A stretch of 64,000 nucleotides of DNA, taken from NCBI GenBank assembly GCA_030144725.1, contig JASKMD010000025.1:4011716-4075715 (forward strand). The letters run 5' to 3'. The notes under the pieces were generated by a model. That model was not told where the DNA came from and ran no database searches. It worked only from the letters and a program-made list of their open reading frames with translations. Position 1 is the stretch's first letter. Every line of letters starts with the position of its first letter. The translations under genes were made by a program, and so were the position numbers. Source of the DNA: Haematococcus lacustris (taxonomy: Eukaryota > Chlorophyta > Chlorophyceae > Chlamydomonadales > Haematococcaceae). Below, piece after piece: positions 33,221-44,178 of the stretch.

Positions 33221-33477
33221 CTCCCACTCAGAGGTCTGGCAAGCGCATCTAACAACTGTTTAAGCAAACAACTGGCGGTCAGCAGGCAAGCAAGCCTGAG
33301 CCAAGCAACAACTGCGGGCAACTTCTCAGTACATGGCAAAGACACACCATGCTGGGACTAAATGGCTGTTAACAGGCATGCATGCCTGTGCCTAAGGCCC
33401 TTCCAAGCTCCAGTCCTGAGTCAGAGAACAGGCTGGATACCACAGGCTGTTTCAGATCAGATATGACCTGTGCCTGC

Positions 33478-36400
33478 TTAGCTGAAGACCCCACACCCTT
33501 GCTTGCCCATGTTGAACTGGACTGCTGCCAGAGGCTTGGTGAGGATGTCTGCCAGCATGCTGGAGGTGTGGCAGTAGTGGAAAGCTACCTCGCCTCTGCT
33601 GATGCGCTCTCTGACAAAGTGGTGGTGCACATCTATGTGCTTTGCCCTGGAGGTGGCCATGGGGTTGTGCAGGAGCTGAATGGCTGCTTGGTTGTCACAG
33701 CCTAGGTGCACACAGCTAGCATCCAGCTGCAGATCCCTCATGAGCTTCCGTAGCCACAGAGCCTCCTTAGCTGCGCTAGAGGCTGCCATATATTCTGCTT
33801 CTGCTGTTGACATAGCCACAGTAGGCTGAAGGCGGCTGGACCAGCTGATAGCACCTCCATTCAGAGTGAAAAGATAGCCTGTTGTGCTCCTGGCTGTGTC
33901 CTTGTCTCCTGCATAGTCTGCATCAGAGTAGCCCTGCAGCCCTGACACACCACCAAACAGGAGTCCTTGATCTGCTGTGCCCTTCAGATAACATAGCACA
34001 CTGCAGGCAGCCGACCAGTGCTGCTTAGTGGGTGTAGACATGTGCCTGGCCAAGGCACCCACAGCAAATGCAATGTCTGGCCGTGTGCAGCAGGTCAGGT
34101 AAAGCAGGCTGCCCACCAGGGCACTGTAATGATGCAGAGTCGTGTCCAAAGCCTCCCCTTCCCTGACTAGCTTAACAGCAGGAGCCATGGGCAGAGGCTT
34201 GCTGTGGGCTGCTGACTTGCTGTAGGCTGTGACTAGCTCCTGGACAAACTTATGCTGGTCGAGCTTGATGGTGCCCTCAGCCCTGTCCCTGGTCAGCTGC
34301 ATACCTAGAAACCACCGGGCCTCACCCAAGTCCTTCAGCTTGAAGGCTGAGGACAGCTGCTTCTTTACGTAGGCCAAGCCTGCGGTGTCCCCCTGCTGGG
34401 TGCACAGAAGGCAGTCGTCCACATACACTAGCAGGTACACCATGCCAGTGCTCAGCTGCAGGGTAAACAGGGCAGGGTCTGCCTCAAAAGCCTTGAAGCC
34501 CATGCTCAGCAGCTCCTCACTCAACCTGGCATGCCACGCCCTAGGAGCCTGCCTCAGACCATACAAGGCCTTCTGCAGACGGCACACAGTGTTAATGCTG
34601 CCCTCCTCAAAGCCCTCTGGCTGCTGCACATAAATGACCTCCCCTGGCTGTAGCTGGCCGTTCAGGAAAGCAGTCTCAAAGTCTAACTGATGAATCTCCA
34701 TGTTCTCAGCTGCTGCCTTGGCCAGGAGGGTGCGCAATGTGGTGTGCTTGCTGACAGGTGCATCTCCTACATCCACACCTGATTGTTGATAGAACCCCTT
34801 TGCCACTAGCCTGGCCTTCAGCTTCTCAATGTTCCCTGCAGCATCACGCTTCACTTTGAGTACCCATTTGGTAGGCAGCACACGTGCATTGGCAGGACGC
34901 TCTTCAAGGCACCATGTTTGGTTAGCATGCAAGGAGGCCAGCTCAGCATTCATGGCTTCAATCCACAAGTCTGCCATGGGACCAGCCAGTGCTTCTGCCA
35001 CAGTGGGTGTGTCATTGATGGGGGGGTCTGACACAGTCACAGCATACAGGTCAGGCTGCCTCATCCAGAGTGGTGGGCGACGGTCCCTTGGTGGGTTGCG
35101 CCGTGGCTGGGGTGCACCAGGTGCCTCAGGCGAAACAGGCCGTGAGTCAGGTGCAGCAGGCATGGGTGCAGATGGGTGCATGGTTGGTGCTGCTGCTGCT
35201 GGTCGGGCTGCTGAAGGTGCTGCTGTTGGTGCTGCTGACCTTACTGCTGCTGATGCTGCAGCTGGTACTGCTGGCCTTGCTGCTGCTGGTGCTGCAGCTG
35301 GTGCAGCTGGCCTTGCTGTTGCTGAAGCTGCAGCTGGTGCTGCTGACCTTACTGCTGCTGATGCTGCAGCTGGTACTGCTGGCCTTGCTGCTGCTGGTGC
35401 TGCAGCTGGTGCTGCTGGCCTTGCTGTTGCTGAAACTGCAGCTGGTGCTGCTGGCCTTGCTGCTGCTGGTGCTGCAGCTGGTGCTGCTGGTTGTGCTCCC
35501 ACTGTCTCCCTGGCTAGAGGCATGGGACGAAGACTAAACCTGCCTATTCCTGGTCTGGGTAATCTGTCAATGAGCTGTAGTTGCTGTTGATGCCACATGT
35601 GGGAGCCTGGCTCATATCTGGCTGTAAGGCTGACTTGCTCTGGCTCGTTTTCACTGACATCTTGCTCTGGCTCGCTGGTGCTGTCTTGCTGTGCACCTAT
35701 GCCAGCTAGAGGTCTGGACCGAGGTTGCTGTGCACTGCTGCTTGGCCTGCTGCTGCTGCTATTGCTCCCACTGTCCTCAGAGCTACTGCTGCTGGTCTGC
35801 TGCAGACTGTTGCCCCCCTCAGCAGGAGCTACTGGGGATGCAGGCTGAGATGGGCTGGGTGGGAGGGGTAGTAGAAACACAGGCTGGGCTGGCTCGTTCT
35901 GCTGACGAGCAGGCTGCAGGACTGACAGCTCATCAAACACTATGTCTTTGCTGCAGGTCTCTTTGCCACTGACCAAGACCTTGTAAGCCTTAGAGCCTGG
36001 CTCATAGCCTAAGAACAAACCCTCAACTGACTTGGCCTGTAGCTTGCTGCGCTGGTGATCTGGCACATGAAGCCAGACTCTGCAACCAAACACTCTGAGA
36101 CCAGACAGATCAGGCTTGACACCATAGAAGGCTTCCCAGGGTGTAAGTGGCTGGCCTGACACAGGAAGCAGACATCTGACATGGTTTGCAAACACTACTG
36201 CATGTGCCCAGAAGCTGAGAGACAAGTCTGCTGCATGTAAGATGCTGCGTGCTTTCTCAAAGATAGTCCTATTCAGACGCTCAGCTGCACCATTCTGCTG
36301 GGGGCTGTAAGGCGCTGAGTGCTGGTGTACAATGCCTTTGCTTCTGCAGTACTCTTTCATGCGGCTGTTAACATATTCAGTGCCATTGTCTGTCCGGATG

Positions 36401-38472
36401 GCCTTGCAGCGGAGACCTGACTGATTCTCGAGCTGCTCAATGACTGTCTTGACTACGTCAGGTACCTGAGCCTTATTGCTGATGGGCACACATACAGACA
36501 GCTTGGTATGCTCATCAAGGAAGGTTGCTACATACAGGCTGCCATTCCTGGCCCTAGCATGCATGGGACCGCAGACATCCATGTGGATGAGCCCTAATGG
36601 CGCTGTCACTGGTGCTGCATTGGGAGATGGGTCAGCAAAAGCCACATTCTTGCTCTGCTTGCCCTTGACACATCCTACACACACAGCTGGGTCAGAAGCA
36701 GCTGCTCGAAACTGTGCTGCTGTGGTGGGTACTCCTTTAACCATGCCTTCTGACTGCATGCGTGCAAGTGCTGCATATGAAGCATGACATAGACGCTGAT
36801 GCCACACCTGAGGAGAGTTGGATGTGACGCTGCAGGCAGTTGGTGCAGGCACGGTGGTGAGAGGCTCCAGCTGTACCCTGTTGTCTGGCTGTAGGGCTGA
36901 TTGCTGGATGTGGTATAGATGCTCTGGCTCAGAGTCTGTATCAGGACCATCTGGCATTGGGACAGCTGCCAGGATGTAGGTGTTTCTGTTCTTGTGAGCA
37001 TTGACCCTGAGCATGCTGCCGAACTGGTTGCATCTGATCAGGCAGGTGTCATCTCTGAACAGGAAACTGCTGCCATCGTCTGTGGCTGCAGCAACTGAGA
37101 TAAAGTTCTGCTTGCTGTCAGGCACATACAGGGCATGGCCTAGGAGCCACAGACCACGCTTGGTGCTGAGAAAAACATTGCCGGATCCCACTGCCCAGAC
37201 GCTGTGTCCCTCAGCTGCCAGCTTGATACGTCTGTGCTGGTGAGGTGGAAAGGCTGTGTAGCTGTGAAAGAACTGCAGGTCCTTGATGATGTGCTGGGAG
37301 GCACCTGAATCAATGAAGAAAGGGCTGTACAGGTCACTGTTGAAGTTCAGTCTGGGCTGGAGCATCTGCGTGTCACCATCATCATCATCAGAGCATGCAG
37401 AAGCAGTGTACAGAGTGGGTGCCCTAGATGGGCTGTGAGCTGCTGTCCTGCCTGGCGTCTGGGTCCTGCCTCTGCTGGGGCTTGCTGGCCTAGCTGGGCT
37501 AGAGCTCCTGGCTGGGCTAGGCTTCCTGCCTGGACTGCTGGGCCTGGCAGGGTTGCTGAACAGAGTCCTCAAACGGTTACGCTGGTCCCTGTCAAATGTG
37601 AAGCACTCAGACATGATGTGGCCAGGTTTGGCACAGTAGTGGCAGGTCATGTTGGCATGTGAGCTGGCATCCCTAGTGGACCTGTCTGGTGACTGGACCC
37701 TGGTCTGTTGCTGCTCACGAGCAGCCTGCTTGCTTCTGCTCCTGCTTGACTGCCAGCCTGAGCTGCTTGCCCCCCTGTTCTCAGGGGTGGAGTAGGCCCA
37801 GAGTGAGGATGAGGAGGGGTTGAGCTGCTGCATCTGCTTGGTGAGCAGGTCTGCTTCCTTCTGCAGCAGCACCCGCTTGATGCGGCTGACAGTCAGGTCG
37901 CCGCTGGTCTGATCATAGCGCAGTCGCTCGACAATGCCCTCATACTCAGGTGGGAGGGCTGCCAGGATGGCTAGCACGATTGTGGACTCGGAGACATCAC
38001 AGCTGCAAGCCTCGAGCTCAGTAAGCAGCTGCTGTAAGCGCGCATAGAAGCGCGCTACCGATTCGCCTGGCTCCATGCGCAGTAGGCTGAGTTGTTGCTG
38101 CAGCTGCGACTGTCGCGCAACTGACGCTTGGGTGAATTGAGACTCAAGGGTTTCCCAGGCGTCCTGCGCTGAGTCCGCTGACTTGACGGTGAAGATGTGG
38201 AGATTAGAGACGTGGCGCTGGATGAATGCTTTGGCTTTGCGATCCAGTGCGCTTTCTGCGCGAGAGCGGGCTAGCTCAGCTGTATACGCAGCCTGCTCCT
38301 GCTGAGTGGCGTTTGCTGCTGGCGCAGTGGGTAAGGGGGTGACGCCGTCGGCGACGACCGACCAGAGGCCCGCTTCGATCAGCAGGCCTTCAGTACGGAT
38401 ACTCCAGATCGGTCAGTTGTCGTCGTCGAGAATGGTTGGCAGATTGCCAGAGATAACGGGTGAAGCTGCCAT
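33478..38472 (-). pseudogene. Copia A gag-pol polyprotein with one nonsense codon
   Basis: The start is the ATG at 38472 (MAASPVISGN), which aligns with the start of copia B. Codon 20 is TGA (38415-38413) where copia B has TGG in the same context. Downstream the frame is open to 33478: gag; a zinc knuckle CHYCAKPGHIMSECF; protease FFIDSGASQHII; integrase with an HHCC region (WHQRLCHASY..CVGCVKGK) and DDE residues (HMDVCGP, RTDNGTEYV, AERLNRTIFE); reverse transcriptase with VYLLVYVDDCLL; RNase H (STAEAEYMAAS, LGCDNQAAI). Relative to copia B, two residues (VY) are missing in the RT segment GVDVGD-APVSK. A long Ala/Pro repeat lies between integrase and RT. Confidence 0.9.
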
Positions 38473-38559
38473 CGCTGGTCGACTGGGCTGTCAACCACAC
38501 GAACCCTAGCCAGCAACTTACTGGCGTCCTATCGCGCGTCAGCGCGTGGGCCCATAACC

Positions 38560-38842
38560 TGTTGGAAGAGCACGGGCAGACGCGGACACCAGTTCAGGGT
38601 AGTTACATTGATCTGCCACAACTGGTAGCGCGCAACCTTGCGTCAACCTTGCGCAACCTTGCGCCTACCTGTTGGAAGAGCACGGGCAGACGCGGACACC
38701 AGTTCAGGGTGCCGACAACTGCCGGGTGCCTGCCCTAAATACGGCAGTCACACTCGCACTCTTCGCGGCCGGACCGCTGGCAATCACACCCTACAATCCC
38801 GGTGTTAGATCTCAGCTACACCGGGAGGGTGTGCAACTAACA
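38560..38842 (-). repeat. Copia A 5' LTR
   Basis: 283-base LTR matching 32938-33220 base for base by eye; followed by target copy CCTAC. Confidence 0.95.
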
Positions 38843-39051
38843 CCTACCCACTGCCCGGCCGCTACACTCCGGGTAATGAAGGCCGAATCGGCAGTTTCCG
38901 CTGAGGTATACCGCGGATAGCCCATCGCAAGGGGGACCCATCGCCGTCAATAACTCCGTAAAACTCGAAGTGGTTGAGCTGTAATCGCGGTTTCAATGAC
39001 CTGGTCACTAATTCTCCGCAGGGTCAGTGTGACCCTCCGCAGGGTCGGGCC

Positions 39052-39448
39052 TGACCCTGCGGAGGGTTACCGCTAGGCTCGCTTCCTAGGCATTTCTGAC
39101 CCTGCGGAGGGTCACCGCTAGCTCATTTCCTAGGCATTTCTGACCCTGCGGAGGGTCACCGCTGGCTCATTTCCTAGGCATTTCTGACCCTGCGGAGGGT
39201 CACCGCCGGCTCATTTCCTAGGCATTTCTGACCCTGCGGAGGGTCACCGCTGGCTCATTTCCTAGGCATTTCTGACCCTGCGGAGGGTCACCGCTGGCTC
39301 ATTTCCTAGGCATTTCTGACCCTGCGGAGGGTCACCGCCGGCTCATTTCCTAGGCATTTCTGACCCTGCGGAGGGTCACCGCTGGCTCATTCCCTAGGCA
39401 TTTCTGACCCTGCGGAGGGTCACCGCTGGCTCACTTCCTAGGCATTAC
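39052..39448. repeat. Nine 44-base tandem repeats, each with a short hairpin
   Basis: Units start at 39052, 39097, 39141, 39185, 39229, 39273, 39317, 39361 and 39405. Each opens with TGACCCTGCGGAGGGTCA, a 7-base inverted repeat around a GCGG loop, followed by CCGCTGGCTCATTTCCTAGG. Just upstream, at about 39010-39045, the inverted form CCTCCGCAGGGTC occurs. Units differ by only a few bases. The block lies between the ORF1-like frame and the downstream ORFs of the LINE. Confidence 0.95.
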
Positions 39449-39797
39449 TTGCACATGTCTCAACGTTAACACAACTCGCAACACCTCGCTTAGGCACTAC
39501 CAAACATACGTCTCCACGCTCAAACACTTCACAACAACTGCGCAGGGTCACCTAAAGTGGGCCATAACTTATCACTGGCTTGGAGGTTTTGCATGCCACC
39601 TACTAGGTTGGGCAGCTATAACCATCCTCTACAATCGCTCATACTCACATTTCATGAAAAGTCACTTCGGTCACTCGGTGCCAACTCCCTTAGCCAAAAT
39701 CTGGGTCACAGCCCCACACCTGGTCCAGCAACTCCCCAACGACTAAGAATTACACTTCGTCCCTAGAGAGTCTTGTACTCCCCTAGGTCACAGCAGC
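39449..39797. other. Spacer in LINE between ORF1-like frame and hairpin repeats
   Basis: No coding feature, no repeat and no splice structure is seen. It is presumed to be part of the LINE because the minus-strand frame on its right ends at 39798. Confidence 0.4.
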
Positions 39798-42464
39798 CTA
39801 CATACCAAGTTTCAGAGCTGAACTCTCAAGTTTTCCAAGCCAGCCAGGCCTTAATTTGCCGGAGTGTACTAGGCCCCTGGCTGTGGCAGCTCTGAGCTTT
39901 TTGGCCGCAACCTTGCCTCTGGAGGCTAGCACCGCGCCCTTGGTTAGGGCCTTCTCCAGCAGCCCCAAGTGACAAGGGAGGCGAGGGGAGGCTGACAGGG
40001 GGGGGCTGGGAGGGGAGCTCATGGCGATGGGTCCCTCAGGGTGGAGGGAGAGAGGAGAAAAGGAAAGAGGGTTGGCCAAAGGGAGGTGGGGGGGGCCAGA
40101 GGGTTGCACAAAAGGTAGGGAGGTAGGAGGGGGGTGACACATGGGGTCAGGTACAAAAGGAGGCAGGTGTGTCCGGGCCACAAAGGCCCCTGGGGCTTTG
40201 GGCTGTAAGGTGGTGGACGTAGGGAAAATGGTAGGGATCAGGGGGTGGGAAAGGCGGGGACAGTCCAGAGCCATCGGGGTAGCTCCAATCCCCGGTGCAG
40301 CCGCAGCCGCAGCCCCAGCCCCAGCCCCAGCCCCAGCCCCAGCCCCAGCCCCAGCCCCAGCCCCAGCCCCAGCCCCAGCCCCAGCCCCAGCCCCAGCCCC
40401 AGCCCCAGCCCCAGCCCCAGCCCCAGCCCCAGCCCCAGCCCCAGCCCCAGCCCCAGCCCCAGCCCCAGCCCCAGCCCCAGCCCCAGCCCCAGCCCCAGCC
40501 CCAGCCCCAGCCCCAGCCCCAGCCCCAGCCCCAGCCCCAGCCCCAGCCCCAGCCCCAGCCCCAGCCCCAGCCCCAGCCCCAGCCCCAGCCCCAGCCCCAG
40601 CCCCAGCCCCAGCCCCAGCCCCAGCCCCAGCCCCAGCCACATCCCCAGTCCCAGCCCCAGCCCCAACCGCAGCCGCAGCCCCAGCCTTAGCCGCAGCCGC
40701 AACCCCAGTCCCATGCCTAGCCCCGGCCCCAGCCTTACCCTTGGCCCCAGCTGTAGCTCCTGCTCCCGCCCCATCCCCATCCCCCGCCCCCGCCCCCGCC
40801 CCCGCCCCCGCCCCCGCCCCCGCCCCCGCCCCCGCCCCCGCCCCCGCCCCCGCCCCCGCCCCCGCCCCCGCCCCCGCCCCCGCCCCCGCCCCCGCCCCCG
40901 CCCCCGCCCCCGCCCCCGCCCCCGCCCCCGCCCCCGCCCCCGCCCCCGCCCCCGCCCCCGCCCCCGCCCCCGCCCCCGCCCCCGCCCCCGCCCCCGCCCC
41001 CGCCCCCGCCCCCGCCCCCGCCCCCGCCCCCGCCCCCGCCCCCGCCCCCGCCCCCGCCCCCGCCCCCGCCCCCGCCCCCGCCCCCGCCCCCGCCCCAACC
41101 CCAGGCCCAGCCTCTGCCCCTGCCCCTGCCCCTGCACCAGCTCCAGCCCCAGCCACCGCCCCAAACCCAGCCCCAAACCGAGCCCAAACCTCAGACCCCT
41201 CCCGGGCCCTCGCCGCAGACCGAGCTGTAACCCCAACCCCTACTCCTATCCCCCAACCCCGCTGCTCTGTGACACCCCTTGAGGGAACTTGGGCAGCCCA
41301 TGACGGGCCTAGCCACTGGCCCCCGGGACGCTCCGTAACAGCTGGGCCCCAAGAGCATACAAACCGGGGATGCCTCCCACGTGAGGGAGCGGACGGGCGG
41401 ATTCCCAAACCTTGAAGCCCACGCCCTGTAGCCCCTGACTTGACCTCTGAGCCTGACCCCGCCCCATCCTCTCCTCCCACCTCTGACCCCGCTCCTTCCC
41501 CCGCCCTTGCCCCTACCCCCGCCTCCATCCCCGCCTCAAAGCCGGGGTTGGGGCTACGGGAAGCTGCGGTGGGAAGTTTGGGGGTGGCAGCGGGGTGAGG
41601 CTGCTGCTTTAGCTGAGCCCGCGAGACCTGCTCCACCCTGGCCGCCTCTGGCCTGGCCGTGCCTCCCCCCGCTGTGGTGCGCTGGGTGGGGGTGATAGTA
41701 ACATGATCAGGGTCAGGGCTCAGGGTGGCAGGGCTGAGCGGCTGCTGCTGCTGCCCCTGGGAGCCGCCCACCACCCTGGCCACCTCAGGCCTGGCCGTGC
41801 CACCCCCCGCTGTGGTGCGCTGGGTGGGGGTGGCAGCAGCCTGGTCAGGGTCAGGGCTCAGGGTGGCAGGGCTGAGCGGCTGCTGCTGCTGCCCCTGGGA
41901 GCCGCCCACCACCCTGGCCACCTCAGGCCTGGCCGTGCCACCCCCCGCTGTGGTGCGCTGGGTGGGGGTGGCAGCAGCCTGGTCAGGGTCAGGGCTCAGG
42001 GTGACAGGGCTGAGCGGCTGCTGCTGCTGCCCCTGGGAGCCGCCCACCACCCTGGCCACCTCAGGCCTGGCCGTGCCACCCCCCGCTGTGGTGCGCTGGG
42101 TGGGGGTGGCAGCAGCCTGGTCAGGGTCAGGGCTCAGGGTGGCAGGGCTGAGCGGCTGCTGCTGCTGCCCCTGGGAGCCGCCCACCACCCTGGCCACCTC
42201 AGGCCTGGCCGTGCCACCCCCCGCTGTGGTGCGCTGGGTGGGGGTGGCAGCAGCCTGGTCAGGGTCAGGGCTCAGGGTGGCAGGGCTGAGCGGCTGCTGC
42301 TGCTGCCCCTGGGAGCCGCCTACCACCCTAGCCACCTCAGGCCTGGCCGTGCCACCCCCCTCTGTGGTGCGCTGGGTGGGGGTGGCAGCAGCCTGGTCAG
42401 GGTCAGGGCTCAGGGTGGCAGGGCTGAGCGGCTGCTGCTGCTGCCCCTGGGAGCCGCCCACCAC
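39798..42464 (-). CDS. LINE ORF1-like low-complexity protein
   Basis: This open frame of about 888 codons begins with six nearly identical 46-residue units (GGSQGQQQQPLSPATLSPDPD...), passes through two long Gly-Ala arrays and ends in a basic segment (KVAAKKLRAATARGLVHSGK) before the stop at 39798. No zinc knuckle or RRM is visible. By position upstream of the LINE ORFs, its Gly-Ala arrays and its basic tail it may serve as the nucleic-acid-binding ORF1. Its 5' end coincides with the junction to Fanzor sequence, so it may be 5'-truncated. It could also be unrelated low-complexity sequence. Confidence 0.45.
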   Translation of the reverse strand: MVGGSQGQQQQPLSPATLSPDPDQAAATPTQRTTEGGGTARPEVARVVGGSQGQQQQPLSPATLSPDPDQAAATPTQRTTAGGGTARPEVARVVGGSQGQQQQPLSPATLSPDPDQAAATPTQRTTAGGGTARPEVARVVGGSQGQQQQPLSPVTLSPDPDQAAATPTQRTTAGGGTARPEVARVVGGSQGQQQQPLSPATLSPDPDQAAATPTQRTTAGGGTARPEVARVVGGSQGQQQQPLSPATLSPDPDHVTITPTQRTTAGGGTARPEAARVEQVSRAQLKQQPHPAATPKLPTAASRSPNPGFEAGMEAGVGARAGEGAGSEVGGEDGAGSGSEVKSGATGRGLQGLGIRPSAPSRGRHPRFVCSWGPAVTERPGGQWLGPSWAAQVPSRGVTEQRGWGIGVGVGVTARSAARAREGSEVWARFGAGFGAVAGAGAGAGAGAGAEAGPGVGAGAGAGAGAGAGAGAGAGAGAGAGAGAGAGAGAGAGAGAGAGAGAGAGAGAGAGAGAGAGAGAGAGAGAGAGAGAGAGAGAGAGAGAGAGAGAGAGAGAGAGAGDGDGAGAGATAGAKGKAGAGARHGTGVAAAAKAGAAAAVGAGAGTGDVAGAGAGAGAGAGAGAGAGAGAGAGAGAGAGAGAGAGAGAGAGAGAGAGAGAGAGAGAGAGAGAGAGAGAGAGAGAGAGAGAGAGAGAGAGAGAGAGAGAGAGAGAGAGAAAAAAPGIGATPMALDCPRLSHPLIPTIFPTSTTLQPKAPGAFVARTHLPPFVPDPMCHPPPTSLPFVQPSGPPHLPLANPLSFSPLSLHPEGPIAMSSPPSPPLSASPRLPCHLGLLEKALTKGAVLASRGKVAAKKLRAATARGLVHSGKLRPGWLGKLESSALKLGM
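40308..40637 (-). repeat. GGGGCT hexanucleotide array (Gly-Ala)
   Basis: About 55 CCCCAG units on the plus strand read GGG-GCT on the minus strand, in the frame of the ORF1-like protein. It is nearly pure. Confidence 0.9.
40776..41094 (-). repeat. GGGGCG hexanucleotide array (Gly-Ala)
   Basis: About 53 CCCCCG units read GGG-GCG on the minus strand in the same frame as the GGGGCT array. Pure over its whole length. Confidence 0.9.
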
Positions 42465-42472
42465 CCTGGCGA
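41645..42472 (-). repeat. Six 138-base tandem repeats within the ORF1-like frame
   Basis: The landmark CTGAGCGGCTGCTGCTG recurs at 41734, 41872, 42010, 42148, 42286 and 42424, exactly 138 bases apart. Units differ at single positions, and the length is a multiple of three, so the minus-strand frame is kept (46 residues). The array stops abruptly at about 42472, where Fanzor coding sequence begins. Confidence 0.95.
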
Positions 42473-43604
42473 GTCTCGACGCCGTTCCTCGCTATCCGCA
42501 CGACAGGGGCACCGTGGACGACGTTGGCAAAAAGCTGGAGACCAACTTTGCCAACAGCCTCACCGAGCTGTTCCTCCGCAGGCTTGAGCAAGCGGTGGCT
42601 CTGGCTGGGGCCCGGGTCATCGCTGGCTCCCACGAGCACCAGCGCCGCCTTGGGCTGCCCTTGGGTGGCAGTCCAGCCTGGACTCAGCGTCAGCGCAGCT
42701 GGGTGGTGCGCAGTGTGCAGGGGAAGGAGGTGACCTGGCTACAGGGTGCGGGTGGGGTGGTGCCTACTCCTGCCATGCGTGAGGAGGTGGCCAGGCAGCG
42801 GAGGTTGCTGGGGCTGCGTCAGGGGGTGGTGGTGGACAAAGCCTGGCTGGAGAGGAAGGTCAACCGGGGCCGTCTGCTGCGCCATGCAGTGGACACCAGC
42901 AGACAGCTGGAGGCAGCCCATGTCAGCTGGCAGGCTGACTGGGCTGACTGGCAGGCAGCTGGGGGGCAGCGCAACACCAGGCCCTACCGCCCCCCCTCCC
43001 CCTTTGCCATCACACCCGGCTGCAGCTGCAAGGCGCACCACATCAAGCTGGACACCGAGGCCATTTATGGCCTGATGAAAGCTGCTGGCATGCTTCCACG
43101 GGACATCACCTCCTTGCCCAAGTTCAGGAATGGTGTGGCCGGGCCCAAGGACAGTGAGGTGAGTGAACCCTGATGGTGCTCAGGTCAGCCACTGCCTTGC
43201 TTGTGGCATATTGCTTGTGGCACCATCCACTGATGGTCTTTGGGTGATATCAAGTGTGTTGTTTCGGCTGATGTTGGCTGCAGGTGGCCAACCGGTGGAA
43301 CGCCTTCCTGCCCAACCTCGCATCCCTCCACCCCAACCGCGGGCAGACATCCGCGCAGGTGGTGCACACGGACGGAGTCGCGGTCAGCGTGTTGTTCACG
43401 CGACCCAAGCCAGAAGAGCAGCCCGACAAGCTGCCTAGCATGGGCAAGGAGGAGGGCGCTGTCAACCCGCTGGCGCACCTGCACGCGGACTGGCTGGGCT
43501 GCGACCCTGGAAGAACCAACATGGCGACAGTGGCCCACGAGGAGCGGTACCCCTCCGGCGCCCTGAAGTCCGTGTGGCAGCGCAGCCTGACTGCGGGGCA
43601 GTAC

Positions 43605-43954
43605 TGTTGGAAGTGCACGGGCAGACGACGACACCAGATTCAGGGTTTACATAGATCTGCCACAACAGGTTAGCGCATAGCATGCGCCTACCTGTTGGAA
43701 GTGCACGGGCAGACGACGACACCAGATTCAGGGTTTACATAGATCTGCCACAACAGGTTAGCGCATAGCATGCGCCTACCTGTTGGAAGTGCACGGGCAG
43801 ACGACGACACCAGATTCAGGGTGCCGTCTCCTACCAGGTGTCTACCATAAATACGGCAGTCACACTCGTACACTCCACGGACAGGCCGCTGGCAATCACG
43901 CCCTCACATTCCGGTGCTATAAACAACTGCACCGGGAGGGCTCAAACTTCATCA
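43605..43954 (-). repeat. Copia B 3' LTR, with an extra 88-base unit
   Basis: 350 bases, TG...CA ends. The 88-base block (TGTTGGAAGTGC ... GCATGCGCCTACC) occurs at 43605 and 43693 and starts again at 43781. A polypurine tract follows inside the element. Confidence 0.93.
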
Positions 43955-44178
43955 CTCCCACTCAGAGGCCTGACTAAGCGTTCAACTTAAGCTGCAAACA
44001 ACTGTACTTCAAACAACTGCAGAGGAAGCTTCTCAGTCCAGATAAAGATCCTGGCTGAGCAAAACAGACTGTTGCAGGCACACATGCCTGAGACTGCACT
44101 TCCATGCCCCAGTCCTGAAAACACATCTCAGGCTGGGTACAGCAATCTGTTTCAGACTATGGGTAGCCTGTGACTGCT

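Larger units (their letters stand above)
32938..38842 (-). mobile_element. Ty1/copia retrotransposon A, complete with identical LTRs
   Basis: LTRs of 283 bases at 32938-33220 and 38560-38842 begin TGTTGG and end AACA, and I read them as identical. The insertion is flanked by a 5-base target duplication, CCTAC, at 32933-32937 and 38843-38847. The coding strand is minus. A polypurine tract (GAGTGGGAG on the minus strand) abuts the 3' LTR at 33221. Each LTR contains two copies of a block beginning TGTTGGAAGAGCACGGGCAG, 111 bases apart. The element sits inside the LINE. Confidence 0.95.
26031..42473 (-). mobile_element. LINE-like non-LTR retrotransposon, interrupted by a copia element
   Basis: On the minus strand the order is: an ORF1-like frame (42464-39798), a 44-base tandem repeat block, a second short ORF (to 32137), an APE-type endonuclease, a YADD reverse transcriptase, a zinc-finger-type C-terminal region, about 400 bases of 3' UTR and a poly(A) tail read as T at 26031-26048. 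This is the layout of L1-like algal LINEs. A copia element (32938-38842) is inserted inside it. The left boundary is set by the poly(A) tail; the right one by the point near 42473 where 138-base repeats stop and Fanzor coding sequence starts. No target duplication was found between the two boundaries, so assigning 39.0-42.5 kb to the same LINE is an inference. Confidence 0.7.

Noticed and set aside
35070..35590. Plus-strand Leu- and Ala-rich frames in copia A
   Set aside because: They are reverse-strand shadows of the Ala/Pro repeat between integrase and reverse transcriptase.
39052..39448. CRISPR-like array
   Set aside because: The whole 44-base unit is repeated with no unique spacers, there are no cas genes, and this is a eukaryotic genome.
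40141..41415. Plus-strand Pro-Ala, Pro-Ser, Pro-Arg and Pro-Gln open frames
   Set aside because: They are shadows of hexanucleotide arrays that are in frame as Gly-Ala on the minus strand.
41703..43173. Plus-strand frame joining the 138-base repeats to Fanzor coding sequence
   Set aside because: The repeat units make sense as a minus-strand protein (GGSQGQQQQ); the continuous plus frame is a coincidence of repeat length and junction.
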